Origin: Burkholderiales bacterium
Lineage (GTDB): Bacteria; Pseudomonadota; Gammaproteobacteria; Burkholderiales; Burkholderiaceae_C
NCBI GenBank assembly: GCA_018969975.1
Contig: JAGWXI010000005.1
Location: 1 to 61,344 of the forward strand
Reading direction: 5' to 3'
Length of the DNA: 61,344 nucleotides
Below, piece by piece: positions 53,923-61,344 of the stretch. How positions within the stretch are numbered: position 1 is the stretch's first letter; every line of letters starts with the position of its first letter. The notes under the pieces are model-generated. The model was not told the DNA's origin and did not search any database. It saw only the letters and a program-made list of their open reading frames with translations. The position numbers and the translations under genes were made by a program.

Positions 53923-54547
53923 AGTCTATGATTTCTTGTAGGCCTGAAAGTGTCCGCAAATTGGTCATCACAAAAGGCTTCAACCCTTGCGTGCTGGTGC
54001 GCATGCGAATGGTGTCCGCTTCCATCACAGATAAATCTGCGCCTACATAAGGCGCCAAGTCGGTTTTGTTGATCACAAACAAATCGCTTTTGGTGATGCC
54101 AGGGCCGCCTTTGCGGGGTATTTTTTCTCCAGCTGCAACGTCAATCACGTAGATTGTCAAGTCGCTCAGCTCTGGGCTGAAAGTGGCGGCCAGATTGTCG
54201 CCACCGCTCTCGATGAACACCACATCGGCGTTGGGAAACTCCACCAACATACGGTCAATCGCTTCTAGATTGATAGACGCATCTTCACGAATAGCAGTGT
54301 GGGGACACCCGCCAGTTTCTACACCCATGATGCGTTCAGCAGCTAATGCGCCGCTCACTGTGAGTAATCGTTGGTCTTCTTTGGTGTAGATGTCGTTAGT
54401 GATAGCGACTAAGTCGTAACGTTCACGCATTGCTTTGCAGAGCATTTCTAACAAAGTGGTTTTGCCTGAGCCGACAGGGCCACCAATACCAACACGCAGA
54501 GGCGGGAGTTTTTTAGTGCGTTGTGCAATGGTGTGTAGTGAACTCAT
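53891..54547 (-). CDS. ureG: Urease accessory GTPase UreG
   Basis: A 218-residue G3E GTPase with P-loop [12 protein letters not shown] (20-31), the CPH nickel motif in [28 protein letters not shown] and [11 protein letters not shown]. It supplies GTP-driven nickel delivery to urease. The start overlaps ureF by four bases. Last gene of the urease run; its 3' end overlaps ugpQ. Confidence 0.96.
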   Translation of the reverse strand: MSSLHTIAQRTKKLPPLRVGIGGPVGSGKTTLLEMLCKAMRERYDLVAITNDIYTKEDQRLLTVSGALAAERIMGVETGGCPHTAIREDASINLEAIDRMLVEFPNADVVFIESGGDNLAATFSPELSDLTIYVIDVAAGEKIPRKGGPGITKSDLFVINKTDLAPYVGADLSVMEADTIRMRTSTQGLKPFVMTNLRTLSGLQEIIDFIVAKGMLPH

Positions 54548-55257
54548 GATCTGAATAATCTCGAATATTGGGTTTCATGTTGCGCTGACAAAATGGCCAG
54601 CATAGGTGAGAACACTTGTCGCGTCTCGTCAGTGGTGGCTAATGCCTGCGAAACAGCCTGCGAAATATTTTGCGACATCGCTAATAGTATGCGCTGACCG
54701 GAGTTTTGTCCTAGTGGAACCGACTTCAGTGCAGCTTGAACCATGTTTTCGGCCCAGCCAAACGCATAGCTTTGCAGGCACTGCTCTAAAGGCGCACCTG
54801 TCAACGACAAAGCCAAAGCAAAGGTGAGCGGGTAAGTGGGTACGAGTGCATTGCACAGGTCAACGCTTTCTGCGTTCACATTGTTTTGATTGCGAAGCCA
54901 CTCCAGCATAGATCGCCCCATTTGTTCCGACTGCAAACGCAATTCAGCCGTCTCGCGTGTGGCATGCACCCACCGGCTCAATTCGGTGAGGCGTTGCGTG
55001 TCATGGGCTTGCCAAGCCATCACCATTTGAGCGAGTACCGCCATATCGCCGCGGGCTTGTGAATGATGCAGTTGGTCTAGCAGCCAAAGGCATGCGCTGT
55101 CTTCATCGTGCACCAAGCCTTTGTCAATCGCTGCTTCTAAGCCCTCTGAATAGGAGAACCCGCCGATAGGCAAAGCAGGAGAAGCCAGCCACATCAGCTG
55201 AATAAGTGGTGGCGTTTCCAGAGAGTTTTTATCAGGCGATGGAGGGTCAGTGCGCAT
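54544..55257 (-). CDS. ureF: Urease accessory protein UreF
   Basis: The 237-residue UreF has the family opening [24 protein letters not shown] and a long helical body. The ATG at 55257 overlaps the end of ureE by 11 bases; the frame is open further upstream but only through the His-rich end of ureE. UreF works with UreD (UreH) and UreG in nickel insertion. Confidence 0.94.
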   Translation of the reverse strand: MRTDPPSPDKNSLETPPLIQLMWLASPALPIGGFSYSEGLEAAIDKGLVHDEDSACLWLLDQLHHSQARGDMAVLAQMVMAWQAHDTQRLTELSRWVHATRETAELRLQSEQMGRSMLEWLRNQNNVNAESVDLCNALVPTYPLTFALALSLTGAPLEQCLQSYAFGWAENMVQAALKSVPLGQNSGQRILLAMSQNISQAVSQALATTDETRQVFSPMLAILSAQHETQYSRLFRS

Positions 55258-55792
55258 GCGAACCTGATCCGTCGTGGTCGTGTCCATGGTGATGCCCGTG
55301 ATCATGGTGTGCATGATCATGCCCATGGCTATGGCCAGCGCTGCTGTAAGCGCCGCCCTCTGGTTCAAATGCCTCGTGTACCGTGTTCACTGTCATATGC
55401 ATCGCACGCAGCATCTCGGCTAAAACATGGTCAGGTTCAATTTTGAGATGATCAGGTTTTAATTCGATCGGTACATGGCGATTGCCAAGGTGATAGGCAG
55501 CGCGCGTCAAATCAAAAGGACTTCCGTGGACGGTGCAGGCAGTAATGCGCAGAACTTCTTGCGGAGCCGCATTCACCTGAATCAGCGAACCGTCTTCAGC
55601 GACCAAAACATCGCCACCACGAATAACGGTTCCTCGGCTCAAGAAAACGCCTAAGGTTCTGCCAAGTGAATCGGTCGTTTCGAATCGGCTTTTTTGTCGG
55701 ACATCCCAATCTAGTGATACAGAGCTTGCGCGCTTGAGCAACACACTCGCAAGCCCTTTGCCACCAGCAATTAATTTTGAGCAGGCAAGCAT
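55247..55792 (-). CDS. ureE: Urease nickel metallochaperone UreE
   Basis: A 181-residue UreE starting at the ATG at 55792, which shares one base with the ureC stop (TGATG). The N-terminal domain ([16 protein letters not shown]) precedes the metal-binding domain with [10 protein letters not shown]. The C terminus is strongly His-rich ([20 protein letters not shown]), suited to store or deliver nickel. The longer upstream start runs into ureC and is not used. Confidence 0.94.
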   Translation of the reverse strand: MLACSKLIAGGKGLASVLLKRASSVSLDWDVRQKSRFETTDSLGRTLGVFLSRGTVIRGGDVLVAEDGSLIQVNAAPQEVLRITACTVHGSPFDLTRAAYHLGNRHVPIELKPDHLKIEPDHVLAEMLRAMHMTVNTVHEAFEPEGGAYSSAGHSHGHDHAHHDHGHHHGHDHDGSGSHAH

Positions 55793-57534
55793 CAGAATAA
55801 AAAGTAACGTTGCGTCATTGGCAAACTGTGCGCAGGTTCGCATGTCAGCAAATGGCCATCTGCACGCACTGCGTAGGTTTGTGCATCGACTTCCATGCGG
55901 GGGGCATAGTCGTTATGGATCATGTGGCGTTTACCAATATTGCGTATGTTTTTGACAGCGCTCAAAGTCTTGTTCAAGCCAAACCGAGAACCAATGCCGG
56001 CAGTCAAACCTGCTTGCGAGACAAACGTAAGAGAACCACGCGCCAAAGCACCACCAAATGCGCCAAACATGGGGCGGTAATGCACAGGCTGTGGGGTGGG
56101 AATAGACGCATTAGGGTCCCCCATAGCGGCCATAGCAATAAAACCACCTTTCAAAATGACAGCGGGTTTGACACCAAAGAAAGCGGGTTTCCAAATGACC
56201 AGGTCGGCCCATTTGCCCACTTCAACACTTCCCACTTCATGGCTGATGCCGTGCGCGATTGCAGGGTTGATGGTGTATTTGGCGATATAGCGTTTGGCCC
56301 GGAAGTTGTCATGGCGATCAGAGTCGCCTGATAACTTGCCACGTTGTAATTTCATTTTGTGGGCGGTTTGCCAGGTGCGAATAATCACTTCGCCCACACG
56401 TCCCATCGCTTGACTGTCTGAGCTAAACATGCTGATAGCGCCTAAGTCGTGCAAGATATCTTCAGCCGCAATCGTCTCGCGTCGAATACGGCTCTCAGCA
56501 AACGCCAAGTCTTCTGCAATGGCGGGGTCTAAGTGATGGCACACCATCAGCATGTCGACGTGTTCGTCAAGCGTGTTGATGGTGTAAGGGCGTGTGGGGT
56601 TGGTGGAAGATGGCAGCACATTGGCTTCGCCCACCACCTTCAAAATATCAGGCGCATGTCCACCGCCAGCACCTTCTGTATGAAAGGTGTGGATGGTGCG
56701 ACCTTTGAATGCCGCCACCGTGTCTTCTACAAAACCAGATTCGTTCAAAGTGTCGGTATGAATGGCTACCTGTGTGTCCGTCGCCTCGGCCACGTTCAGG
56801 CAGTTGTCAATCGCGGCAGGTGTTGTGCCCCAGTCTTCGTGTAATTTCAGGCCAATGGCGCCTGCATTGATTTGTTCATGCAACGCATCTGGCAAAGACG
56901 CATTGCCCTTGCCTAAGAAACCTAAATTCATCGGGAAAGCGTCTGCGGCTTGCAGCATGCGCTCTAAATTCCAAGCGCCTGGTGTGCAGGTGGTAGCAAA
57001 GGTACCAGTAGCCGGCCCAGTGCCACCACCAATCATGGTGGTCACACCACTGGTGAGTGCTTCTTCAATTTGTTGAGGGGCGATGAAGTGGATATGCGTG
57101 TCAATTCCACCCGCCGTCACGATATTGCCTTCACAACTGATGATCTCAGTACCTGGGCCAATCACGATGTCAACACCCGGTTGTGTGTCTGGATTGCCGG
57201 CTTTACCAATTGCAACAATGCGACCGTCTTTCAATCCGATATCGGCTTTCACAATGCCCCAGTGGTCCACGATCAAAGCATTGGTCAATACCGTATCTAC
57301 CGCACCACCTGCTTGCGCACCACTGCCGGTACCGTCTCGTGTGCGTTGGCTTTGTGCCATGCCATCACGAATGGTTTTACCGCCACCAAATTTCACTTCT
57401 TCGCCGTAACCTCGGGCGCGTAGGGTGAAGTCTTGTTCAACCTCAATCACCAAGTCGGTATCCGCCAAGCGAACTCTATCGCCCACAGTAGGACCAAACA
57501 TTTCAGCGTAAGCGCGTTTGCCAATCGTTGCCAT
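55792..57534 (-). CDS. ureC: Urease alpha subunit UreC
   Basis: The 580-residue catalytic subunit has nickel-binding histidines H147 and H149 (GGIDTHIHF), carbamylated lysine K230 (GLKLHEDWG), [13 protein letters not shown] and the flap MVCHHLD. It is about 13 residues longer than the Klebsiella enzyme because of a Gly/Arg-rich loop near residues 62-79 ([16 protein letters not shown]). It hydrolyses urea to ammonia and carbamate. The 23-base gap to ureB is normal. Confidence 0.97.
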   Translation of the reverse strand: MATIGKRAYAEMFGPTVGDRVRLADTDLVIEVEQDFTLRARGYGEEVKFGGGKTIRDGMAQSQRTRDGTGSGAQAGGAVDTVLTNALIVDHWGIVKADIGLKDGRIVAIGKAGNPDTQPGVDIVIGPGTEIISCEGNIVTAGGIDTHIHFIAPQQIEEALTSGVTTMIGGGTGPATGTFATTCTPGAWNLERMLQAADAFPMNLGFLGKGNASLPDALHEQINAGAIGLKLHEDWGTTPAAIDNCLNVAEATDTQVAIHTDTLNESGFVEDTVAAFKGRTIHTFHTEGAGGGHAPDILKVVGEANVLPSSTNPTRPYTINTLDEHVDMLMVCHHLDPAIAEDLAFAESRIRRETIAAEDILHDLGAISMFSSDSQAMGRVGEVIIRTWQTAHKMKLQRGKLSGDSDRHDNFRAKRYIAKYTINPAIAHGISHEVGSVEVGKWADLVIWKPAFFGVKPAVILKGGFIAMAAMGDPNASIPTPQPVHYRPMFGAFGGALARGSLTFVSQAGLTAGIGSRFGLNKTLSAVKNIRNIGKRHMIHNDYAPRMEVDAQTYAVRADGHLLTCEPAHSLPMTQRYFLF

Positions 57535-57557
57535 GCGAATTTTTCCTTGCGCTTGAT

Positions 57558-57872
57558 TTATTTGGATGAAAGAGGGCCACTGGTCAGGCCGCGAAAACCA
57601 AATACTTGCCTGTTACCAGCGTAGTCCACCAGTTCTACAGTTCTTTGCTGGCCTGGTTCGAACCGCACTGCTGTGCCCGATGCGATGTTCAAACGCATGC
57701 CTTGCGCCACTTTGCGATCGAAACCAAGGGCTGCGTTGGTCTCTGCAAAGTGGTAGTGCGAGCCAACTTGAATAGGACGATCGCCGGTGTTTTGAACAAC
57801 GAGCGTGACAGTGCGTCTATCCGGGTTGAGGGCGTGTTGGCCCTCGTCAATAAAAAGTTCACCAGGAGTCAT
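57558..57872 (-). CDS. ureB: Urease beta subunit UreB
   Basis: A 104-residue beta subunit, [16 protein letters not shown] onward with [15 protein letters not shown] and the basic [15 protein letters not shown]. Length and motifs are standard. The ATG at 57872 lies 7 bases after the stop of a small membrane-protein gene. Confidence 0.96.
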   Translation of the reverse strand: MTPGELFIDEGQHALNPDRRTVTLVVQNTGDRPIQVGSHYHFAETNAALGFDRKVAQGMRLNIASGTAVRFEPGQQRTVELVDYAGNRQVFGFRGLTSGPLSSK

Positions 57873-57879
57873 GAGCGCC

Positions 57880-58050
57880 TCACTTGCCGCGGTTGTTCAG
57901 CCACCACACGAAAGCACCGACGCACAGTGCCATCACAAATCCCCAGATGTCACTGGCGTGGTAATGAGATGCGCCCTCAAGGCCATGGCCCTCATGGGCT
58001 TGCGCAGAATACGCTAGCAAGCAAAGTAGGAGTAAGGCAAATCGTTGCAT
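57880..58050 (-). CDS. Small urease-linked membrane protein (56 residues)
   Basis: A 56-codon gene between ureA and ureB: signal-like segment [18 protein letters not shown], a short His-rich stretch ([13 protein letters not shown]), one transmembrane helix ([17 protein letters not shown]) and a basic end (NNRGK). It fits exactly between its neighbours (14- and 7-base gaps) and shares their strand, so it should be translated. The AHEGHG motif recalls the start of HupE/UreJ nickel permeases, but the rest of that protein is missing. A periplasmic nickel-binding or membrane-tether role is a guess. Confidence 0.8.
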   Translation of the reverse strand: MQRFALLLLCLLAYSAQAHEGHGLEGASHYHASDIWGFVMALCVGAFVWWLNNRGK

Positions 58051-58064
58051 AGCAGTCTCGCTTT

Positions 58065-58367
58065 TTAAACAATGGGTTGGTGCACGGTGACGAGTTTGGT
58101 GCCATCTGCAAAGGTGGCTTCTATTTGTATATCGGAAATCATCTCGGCGACCCCGTCCATCACGTCTGCGCGAGAAAGAATGGTTCTGCCTTCGCTCATG
58201 AGTTGGGCAACGGTTTTGCCGTCTCGCGCGCCTTCCATGACGGCGGCGCTGATGAGGGCAATGGCCTCTGGGTAGTTCAGTTTCAATCCACGGGCTTGAC
58301 GACGTTGCGCCAAAAGTGCAGCCGTAAAAATTAGAAGTTTGTCTTTTTCGCGCGGTGTGAGTTCCAT
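58065..58367 (-). CDS. ureA: Urease gamma subunit UreA
   Basis: A 100-residue gamma subunit starting at the ATG at 58367 with the canonical [20 protein letters not shown] and including NYPEAIALI. The frame extends 28 residues upstream without a family match, so that part is not used. First gene of ureA-(small)-B-C-E-F-G. No ribosome binding site is evident before the ATG. The expected ureD is not upstream; the next gene is urtA on the opposite strand. Confidence 0.96.
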   Translation of the reverse strand: MELTPREKDKLLIFTAALLAQRRQARGLKLNYPEAIALISAAVMEGARDGKTVAQLMSEGRTILSRADVMDGVAEMISDIQIEATFADGTKLVTVHQPIV

Positions 58368-58457
58368 AACTTTATTTTCATGCAACTTGTGTGCCTTGCG
58401 ATTGTGCAGAAATTTTTCTTGTATTTCGAGTTCGCGCACGAAATGATGCAACTAAGG

Positions 58458-58476
58458 GCGCACAACCGTGGTGCGC
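58458..58476. promoter_or_regulatory. NtrC-like binding site
   Basis: GCGCAC-AACCGTG-GTGCGC contains GCAC-N7-GTGC, the NtrC pattern. Its centre is about 129 bases before the start point predicted from the sigma-54 promoter of urtA, a normal enhancer distance. It is shared by the divergent ureA and urtA. Confidence 0.66.
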
Positions 58477-58569
58477 GAACCATTTTGATGCATTTTCTAG
58501 GCGCTGATTTATGGGAGATGCAGTCATCTATATATAGGAGATGCATTTAAGTTCTGGGTGTGAAGAGGT

Positions 58570-58585
58570 TGGCACAGGGCTTGCA
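58570..58585 (+). promoter_or_regulatory. Sigma-54 promoter of urtA
   Basis: TGGCAC-AGGGC-TTGCA has GG and GC elements exactly 12 bases apart, a near-perfect -24/-12 sigma-54 promoter. The predicted start point is near 58596, leaving a leader of about 50 bases before urtA. With the NtrC-like site upstream it indicates nitrogen-limited expression. Confidence 0.8.
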
Positions 58586-58646
58586 AAGAGTTATTCAGCG
58601 AGTGAATTGCTACCCGCACATACCAACCTTTTTTGGAGTGAACCCC

Positions 58647-59921
58647 ATGATGAATCGTCGAGGAAATCTCAAAGCCCTGGCCGCAGCTGCAGCACTGTCG
58701 GTTGGATCGTTTGTAGCAGTGCCTAATGCATTAGCACAAAATACGATCAAAGTTGGCGTCTTGCACAGCTTGTCTGGCACGATGGCCATTTCTGAAACAG
58801 TTTTAAAAGACACTGTTTTGATGGCAATTGACGAGATCAATGCCAAGGGCGGCGTACTCGGCAAAAAACTCGAGCCTGTAGTGGTTGACCCAGCCTCCAA
58901 CTGGCCTTTGTTTGCTGAAAAAACCAAGCAGTTGCTTGGCCAAGACAAAGTCTCTGTGATCTTCGGTTGCTGGACTTCTGTGTCACGCAAATCAGTGTTG
59001 CCAGTCGTAGAAGAGATGAACGGCTTGTTGTTCTATCCCGTGCAATATGAAGGTGAAGAGCTCAGCAAAAATGTGTTCTACACAGGTGCAGCGCCAAACC
59101 AACAAGCGATTCCAGCGGTTGACTATTTGATGAGCAAAGACGGCGGTGGTGCTAAGCGTTGGGTATTACTCGGAACCGACTATGTGTACCCACGTACAAC
59201 CAACAAAATTTTGCGTGCTTATTTAAAGAGCAAAGGCGTGAAAGAGACGGACATCGACGAGAAGTACACACCTTTCGGTCACTCTGATTACCAAACCATC
59301 GTGGCTGATATCAAGAAGTTTTCTACCGGCGGTAAAACAGCAGTGGTCTCTACCATCAACGGTGACTCGAACGTGCCTTTCTACAAAGAGCTCGGCAATG
59401 CTGGCTTGAAGGCCAAAGACGTTCCAGTCGTGGCTTTCTCAGTGGGTGAAGAAGAATTGCGCGGCGTGGACACCAAGCCTTTAGTCGGTCACTTGGCTGC
59501 ATGGAACTATTTCATGAGCATCAAGAACCCCACCAACGACGCATTCATCAAGAAGTGGAGCGACTACGCCAAAGCCAAGGGTATCGCTGGGCACAAAGAC
59601 AAGCCTCTGACCAACGACCCCATGGAAGCTACCTACATCGGTATCAATATGTGGAAACAAGCGGTCGAAAAAGCGAAGTCTACTGACGTCGACAAAGTCA
59701 TCGCAGCGATGGCTGGTCAAACTTTCACTGCGCCTAGCGGCATCACCTCGAAGATGGATGAGAAAAACCACCACTTGCACAAGTCTGTGTTCATCGGCGA
59801 AGTTAAAGCAGACGGTCAATTCAATGTGGTGTGGAAGACGCCTGGCCCTGTCAAGGCCAAGCCATGGAGCCCCTTCATCGAAGGTAACGATAAGAAGCCC
59901 GATGAGCCTGTGAAGAAGTAA
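58647..59921 (+). CDS. urtA: Urea ABC transporter binding protein UrtA
   Basis: The 424-residue periplasmic receptor begins with a signal peptide (LKALAAAAALSVGSFVAVPNALAQ) and continues with the UrtA pattern (IKVGVLHSLSGTMAISE, VIFGCWTSVSRKSVLPVVEE, FYPVQYEGEE). GGAG is eight bases before the ATG at 58647. The frame is open upstream to 58560 but that part contains the promoter. It binds urea for UrtBCDE. A strong hairpin follows the gene. Confidence 0.95.
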   Translation: MMNRRGNLKALAAAAALSVGSFVAVPNALAQNTIKVGVLHSLSGTMAISETVLKDTVLMAIDEINAKGGVLGKKLEPVVVDPASNWPLFAEKTKQLLGQDKVSVIFGCWTSVSRKSVLPVVEEMNGLLFYPVQYEGEELSKNVFYTGAAPNQQAIPAVDYLMSKDGGGAKRWVLLGTDYVYPRTTNKILRAYLKSKGVKETDIDEKYTPFGHSDYQTIVADIKKFSTGGKTAVVSTINGDSNVPFYKELGNAGLKAKDVPVVAFSVGEEELRGVDTKPLVGHLAAWNYFMSIKNPTNDAFIKKWSDYAKAKGIAGHKDKPLTNDPMEATYIGINMWKQAVEKAKSTDVDKVIAAMAGQTFTAPSGITSKMDEKNHHLHKSVFIGEVKADGQFNVVWKTPGPVKAKPWSPFIEGNDKKPDEPVKK

Positions 59922-59945
59922 TTCGCTTTCTCCTCGGATCAAATT

Positions 59946-59974
59946 GGGGGAGGGCAGTGCGCTCCCCCTTTTTT
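59946..59974 (+). terminator. Intrinsic terminator/attenuator between urtA and urtB
   Basis: GGGGGAG (59946-59952) and CTCCCCC (59962-59968) form a seven-pair GC stem with a nine-base loop, followed by six T. It should end part of the urtA transcripts and let fewer continue into urtB, matching the higher demand for the binding protein. Confidence 0.85.
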
Positions 59975-59985
59975 ATGGAAATTTG

Positions 59986-61344
59986 ATGACTCGTTTTTTA
60001 TCCCTTGTGTTGACCAGTGTGATCTGTTGGGCCTTTGTGGGATCAACGTATGCATTAACTCCCGAACAAGCCCGTGCCCTGACCCAAGGTGATACTGATA
60101 GCCGAATCACTGTCTTGCAGCAAGTTCTTGCTGCACCCGATGAAAAAACTGCCGCTTTGTTGCAAGCCATGGCAGATGACGCTGTGAAAGTCAGTGGATC
60201 CCAAGTATTTGTTATCCGTGACGGTAAAGCCTTAGACCCAGCAACTGGTCAAGAAGTCGCTTTGCCTGCCAGCGCTGAAGATGTGATCAATAACAATCGC
60301 ATGCGTGGCGAAATAGACGCAGCCATATCCGCTTTGCAGTTGCTAAGCCCAGATGTTGCCAAGCGCATTGACGCTGTGAAGTTGATGCTCAAAGAGCCAG
60401 ACATTACCAAGTTACCCATGCTTGAAAAAGCGCTGTCAAGTGAAACCGATAACTCGGCTAAAGTCCTCATGCTGTTGGCACGTGCTGCGATCATGATTAA
60501 CAGCGATAAGCCACAAGAGCGATTGGAAGCAGCCAAAGCGCTCGCGCAAAATCAAACGCCTGATACGGTTCTCTTGTTGAACCAACGTCTAAGTCAAGAA
60601 GACAACAAAGAAGTGCGACATCAAATTGAGTCTTCCTTGCGCACCATCCAATCTGCACTGGGTTGGGGTGAGAAACTAGGGGCCTTGTTCACTGGTATCA
60701 GCCTTGGTTCTATCTTGTTATTGGTGGCATTGGGCTTAGCCATCACCTACGGCTTGATGGGCGTCATCAACATGGCCCATGGCGAGTTGATGATGATCGG
60801 TGCCTATGCCACGTATGTGGTGCAAATACTTTTTAGGCAATATTTGCCTGCGGCTTTTGATTGGTATTTGTTGGTGGCCGTGCCTATCTCTTTTTTATCT
60901 GCCGCCTTGGTGGGCGCAGTATTGGAGCGCTTAGTGCTCAAACATCTTTACGGAAGGCCACTAGAGACACTGTTGGCCACCTGGGGTATCAGTTTGGTTT
61001 TGATGCAAAGTGTGCGAAGTCTATTTGGTGCGCAAAACGTTGGTGTTGAAAACCCTTCGTGGATGAGTGGTGGTGTGCAGCTACTCTCTAATTTATCGCT
61101 GCCCTACAACCGGTTGGTCATCATTGGATTTGCTTTATTTGTTCTGCTGGGCATGGCTTTGCTCATTAGCAAAACACGCTTAGGCTTGTTTGTGCGTGGC
61201 GTGACGCAAAACAGACCCATGGCTTCTGCATTAGGTGTGCACACTGCGCGTATAGATACGTATGCGTTTTCATTGGGCTGTGGCATTGCTGGTTTAGCAG
61301 GCTGTGCCTTGAGTCAGATTGGTAATGTGGGCCCAGACCTTGGA
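59986..61344 (+). CDS. urtB: Urea ABC transporter permease UrtB, 3' end outside window
   Basis: An open frame of 453 codons from the ATG at 59986 to the window end, with no stop. The signal-like start MTRFLSLVLTSVICWAFVGS is followed by a periplasmic helical extension of about 230 residues (LTPEQARALTQGD ... EVRHQIESSLRTIQ). The LivH-type membrane domain then begins (GISLGSILLLVALGLAITYG, INMAHGELMMIGAY, LETLLATWGISLVLMQ). The N-terminal extension is known for UrtB and separates it from LivH. UrtCDE and probably ureD should follow beyond the window. Confidence 0.93.
   Translation, partial: MTRFLSLVLTSVICWAFVGSTYALTPEQARALTQGDTDSRITVLQQVLAAPDEKTAALLQAMADDAVKVSGSQVFVIRDGKALDPATGQEVALPASAEDVINNNRMRGEIDAAISALQLLSPDVAKRIDAVKLMLKEPDITKLPMLEKALSSETDNSAKVLMLLARAAIMINSDKPQERLEAAKALAQNQTPDTVLLLNQRLSQEDNKEVRHQIESSLRTIQSALGWGEKLGALFTGISLGSILLLVALGLAITYGLMGVINMAHGELMMIGAYATYVVQILFRQYLPAAFDWYLLVAVPISFLSAALVGAVLERLVLKHLYGRPLETLLATWGISLVLMQSVRSLFGAQNVGVENPSWMSGGVQLLSNLSLPYNRLVIIGFALFVLLGMALLISKTRLGLFVRGVTQNRPMASALGVHTARIDTYAFSLGCGIAGLAGCALSQIGNVGPDLG

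Noticed and set aside
1-61344. tRNA, rRNA, CRISPR arrays, insertion sequences, prophage and attachment sites
   Set aside because: Looked for by eye on both strands and none was recognised. A covariance-model or repeat search was not possible here.

Overview
The window looks like a chromosomal segment of a betaproteobacterium of the order Burkholderiales, probably Comamonadaceae or a near relative. This is inferred from the gene families and their order: Bug/TctC-type binding proteins, a tauABCXY-xsc-pta taurine set, sau- and ise-type genes like those known from Cupriavidus, and a urease operon facing a urtAB urea transporter. No rRNA, tRNA, CRISPR array, transposase or phage gene was recognised.

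Region 1 (1-3298) holds the 3' part of an AAA/DUF4143 ATPase. After it come a beta-CASP metallo-beta-lactamase-fold protein and a universal stress protein behind a near-perfect FNR/ANR box.

Region 2 (3299-40260) is the centrepiece: about 37 kb that appears devoted to C2-sulfonates. Minus-strand genes encode taurine uptake (tauABC), taurine dehydrogenase (tauXY), and, directly downstream, a peptide-type ABC transporter, a YtcJ-like amidohydrolase and a CobW-type GTPase. TauR (MocR type) is divergent from tauA, with a 13-bp direct repeat between them. A second minus-strand operon encodes sulfoacetaldehyde acetyltransferase (xsc), phosphate acetyltransferase (pta), a cytoplasmic sulfite dehydrogenase (soeABC) and a SulP anion transporter. 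Divergent from xsc runs a plus-strand operon: an IclR regulator, a CobS-like AAA and CobT-like VWA pair, a Bug receptor, sulfoacetaldehyde dehydrogenase (sauS) and sulfoacetate-CoA ligase (sauT). Next come sauR (IclR), an isethionate dehydrogenase-like GMC enzyme (iseJ) and a TRAP transporter. Taurine, isethionate and sulfoacetate would all be converted to sulfoacetaldehyde. Xsc then gives acetyl phosphate and sulfite, Pta gives acetyl-CoA, SoeABC oxidises sulfite to sulfate, and SulP may move sulfate or sulfite out.

Region 3 (40294-53922) is AT-richer by eye. It has a DUF1232 gene and a LacI-controlled operon (thiamine-diphosphate enzyme, two short-chain dehydrogenases, Bug receptor, sulfonate/nitrate-type ABC transporter). 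Matching LacI-type palindromes precede the first gene and the ABC binding-protein gene. The substrate is unknown. A MobA-like 3-hydroxybenzoate monooxygenase, a cyclase-family hydrolase, a quinone oxidoreductase and a glycerophosphodiesterase follow.

Region 4 (53891-61344) is urea metabolism: ureA-(56-residue small protein)-ureBCEFG on the minus strand and urtA-urtB on the plus strand. The 279-bp divergent region carries a consensus sigma-54 promoter and an NtrC-like site. ureD is absent from the window and urtB runs off its end. A 22-codon remnant of a HicB antitoxin gene lies between the CobT-like gene and the Bug receptor gene.
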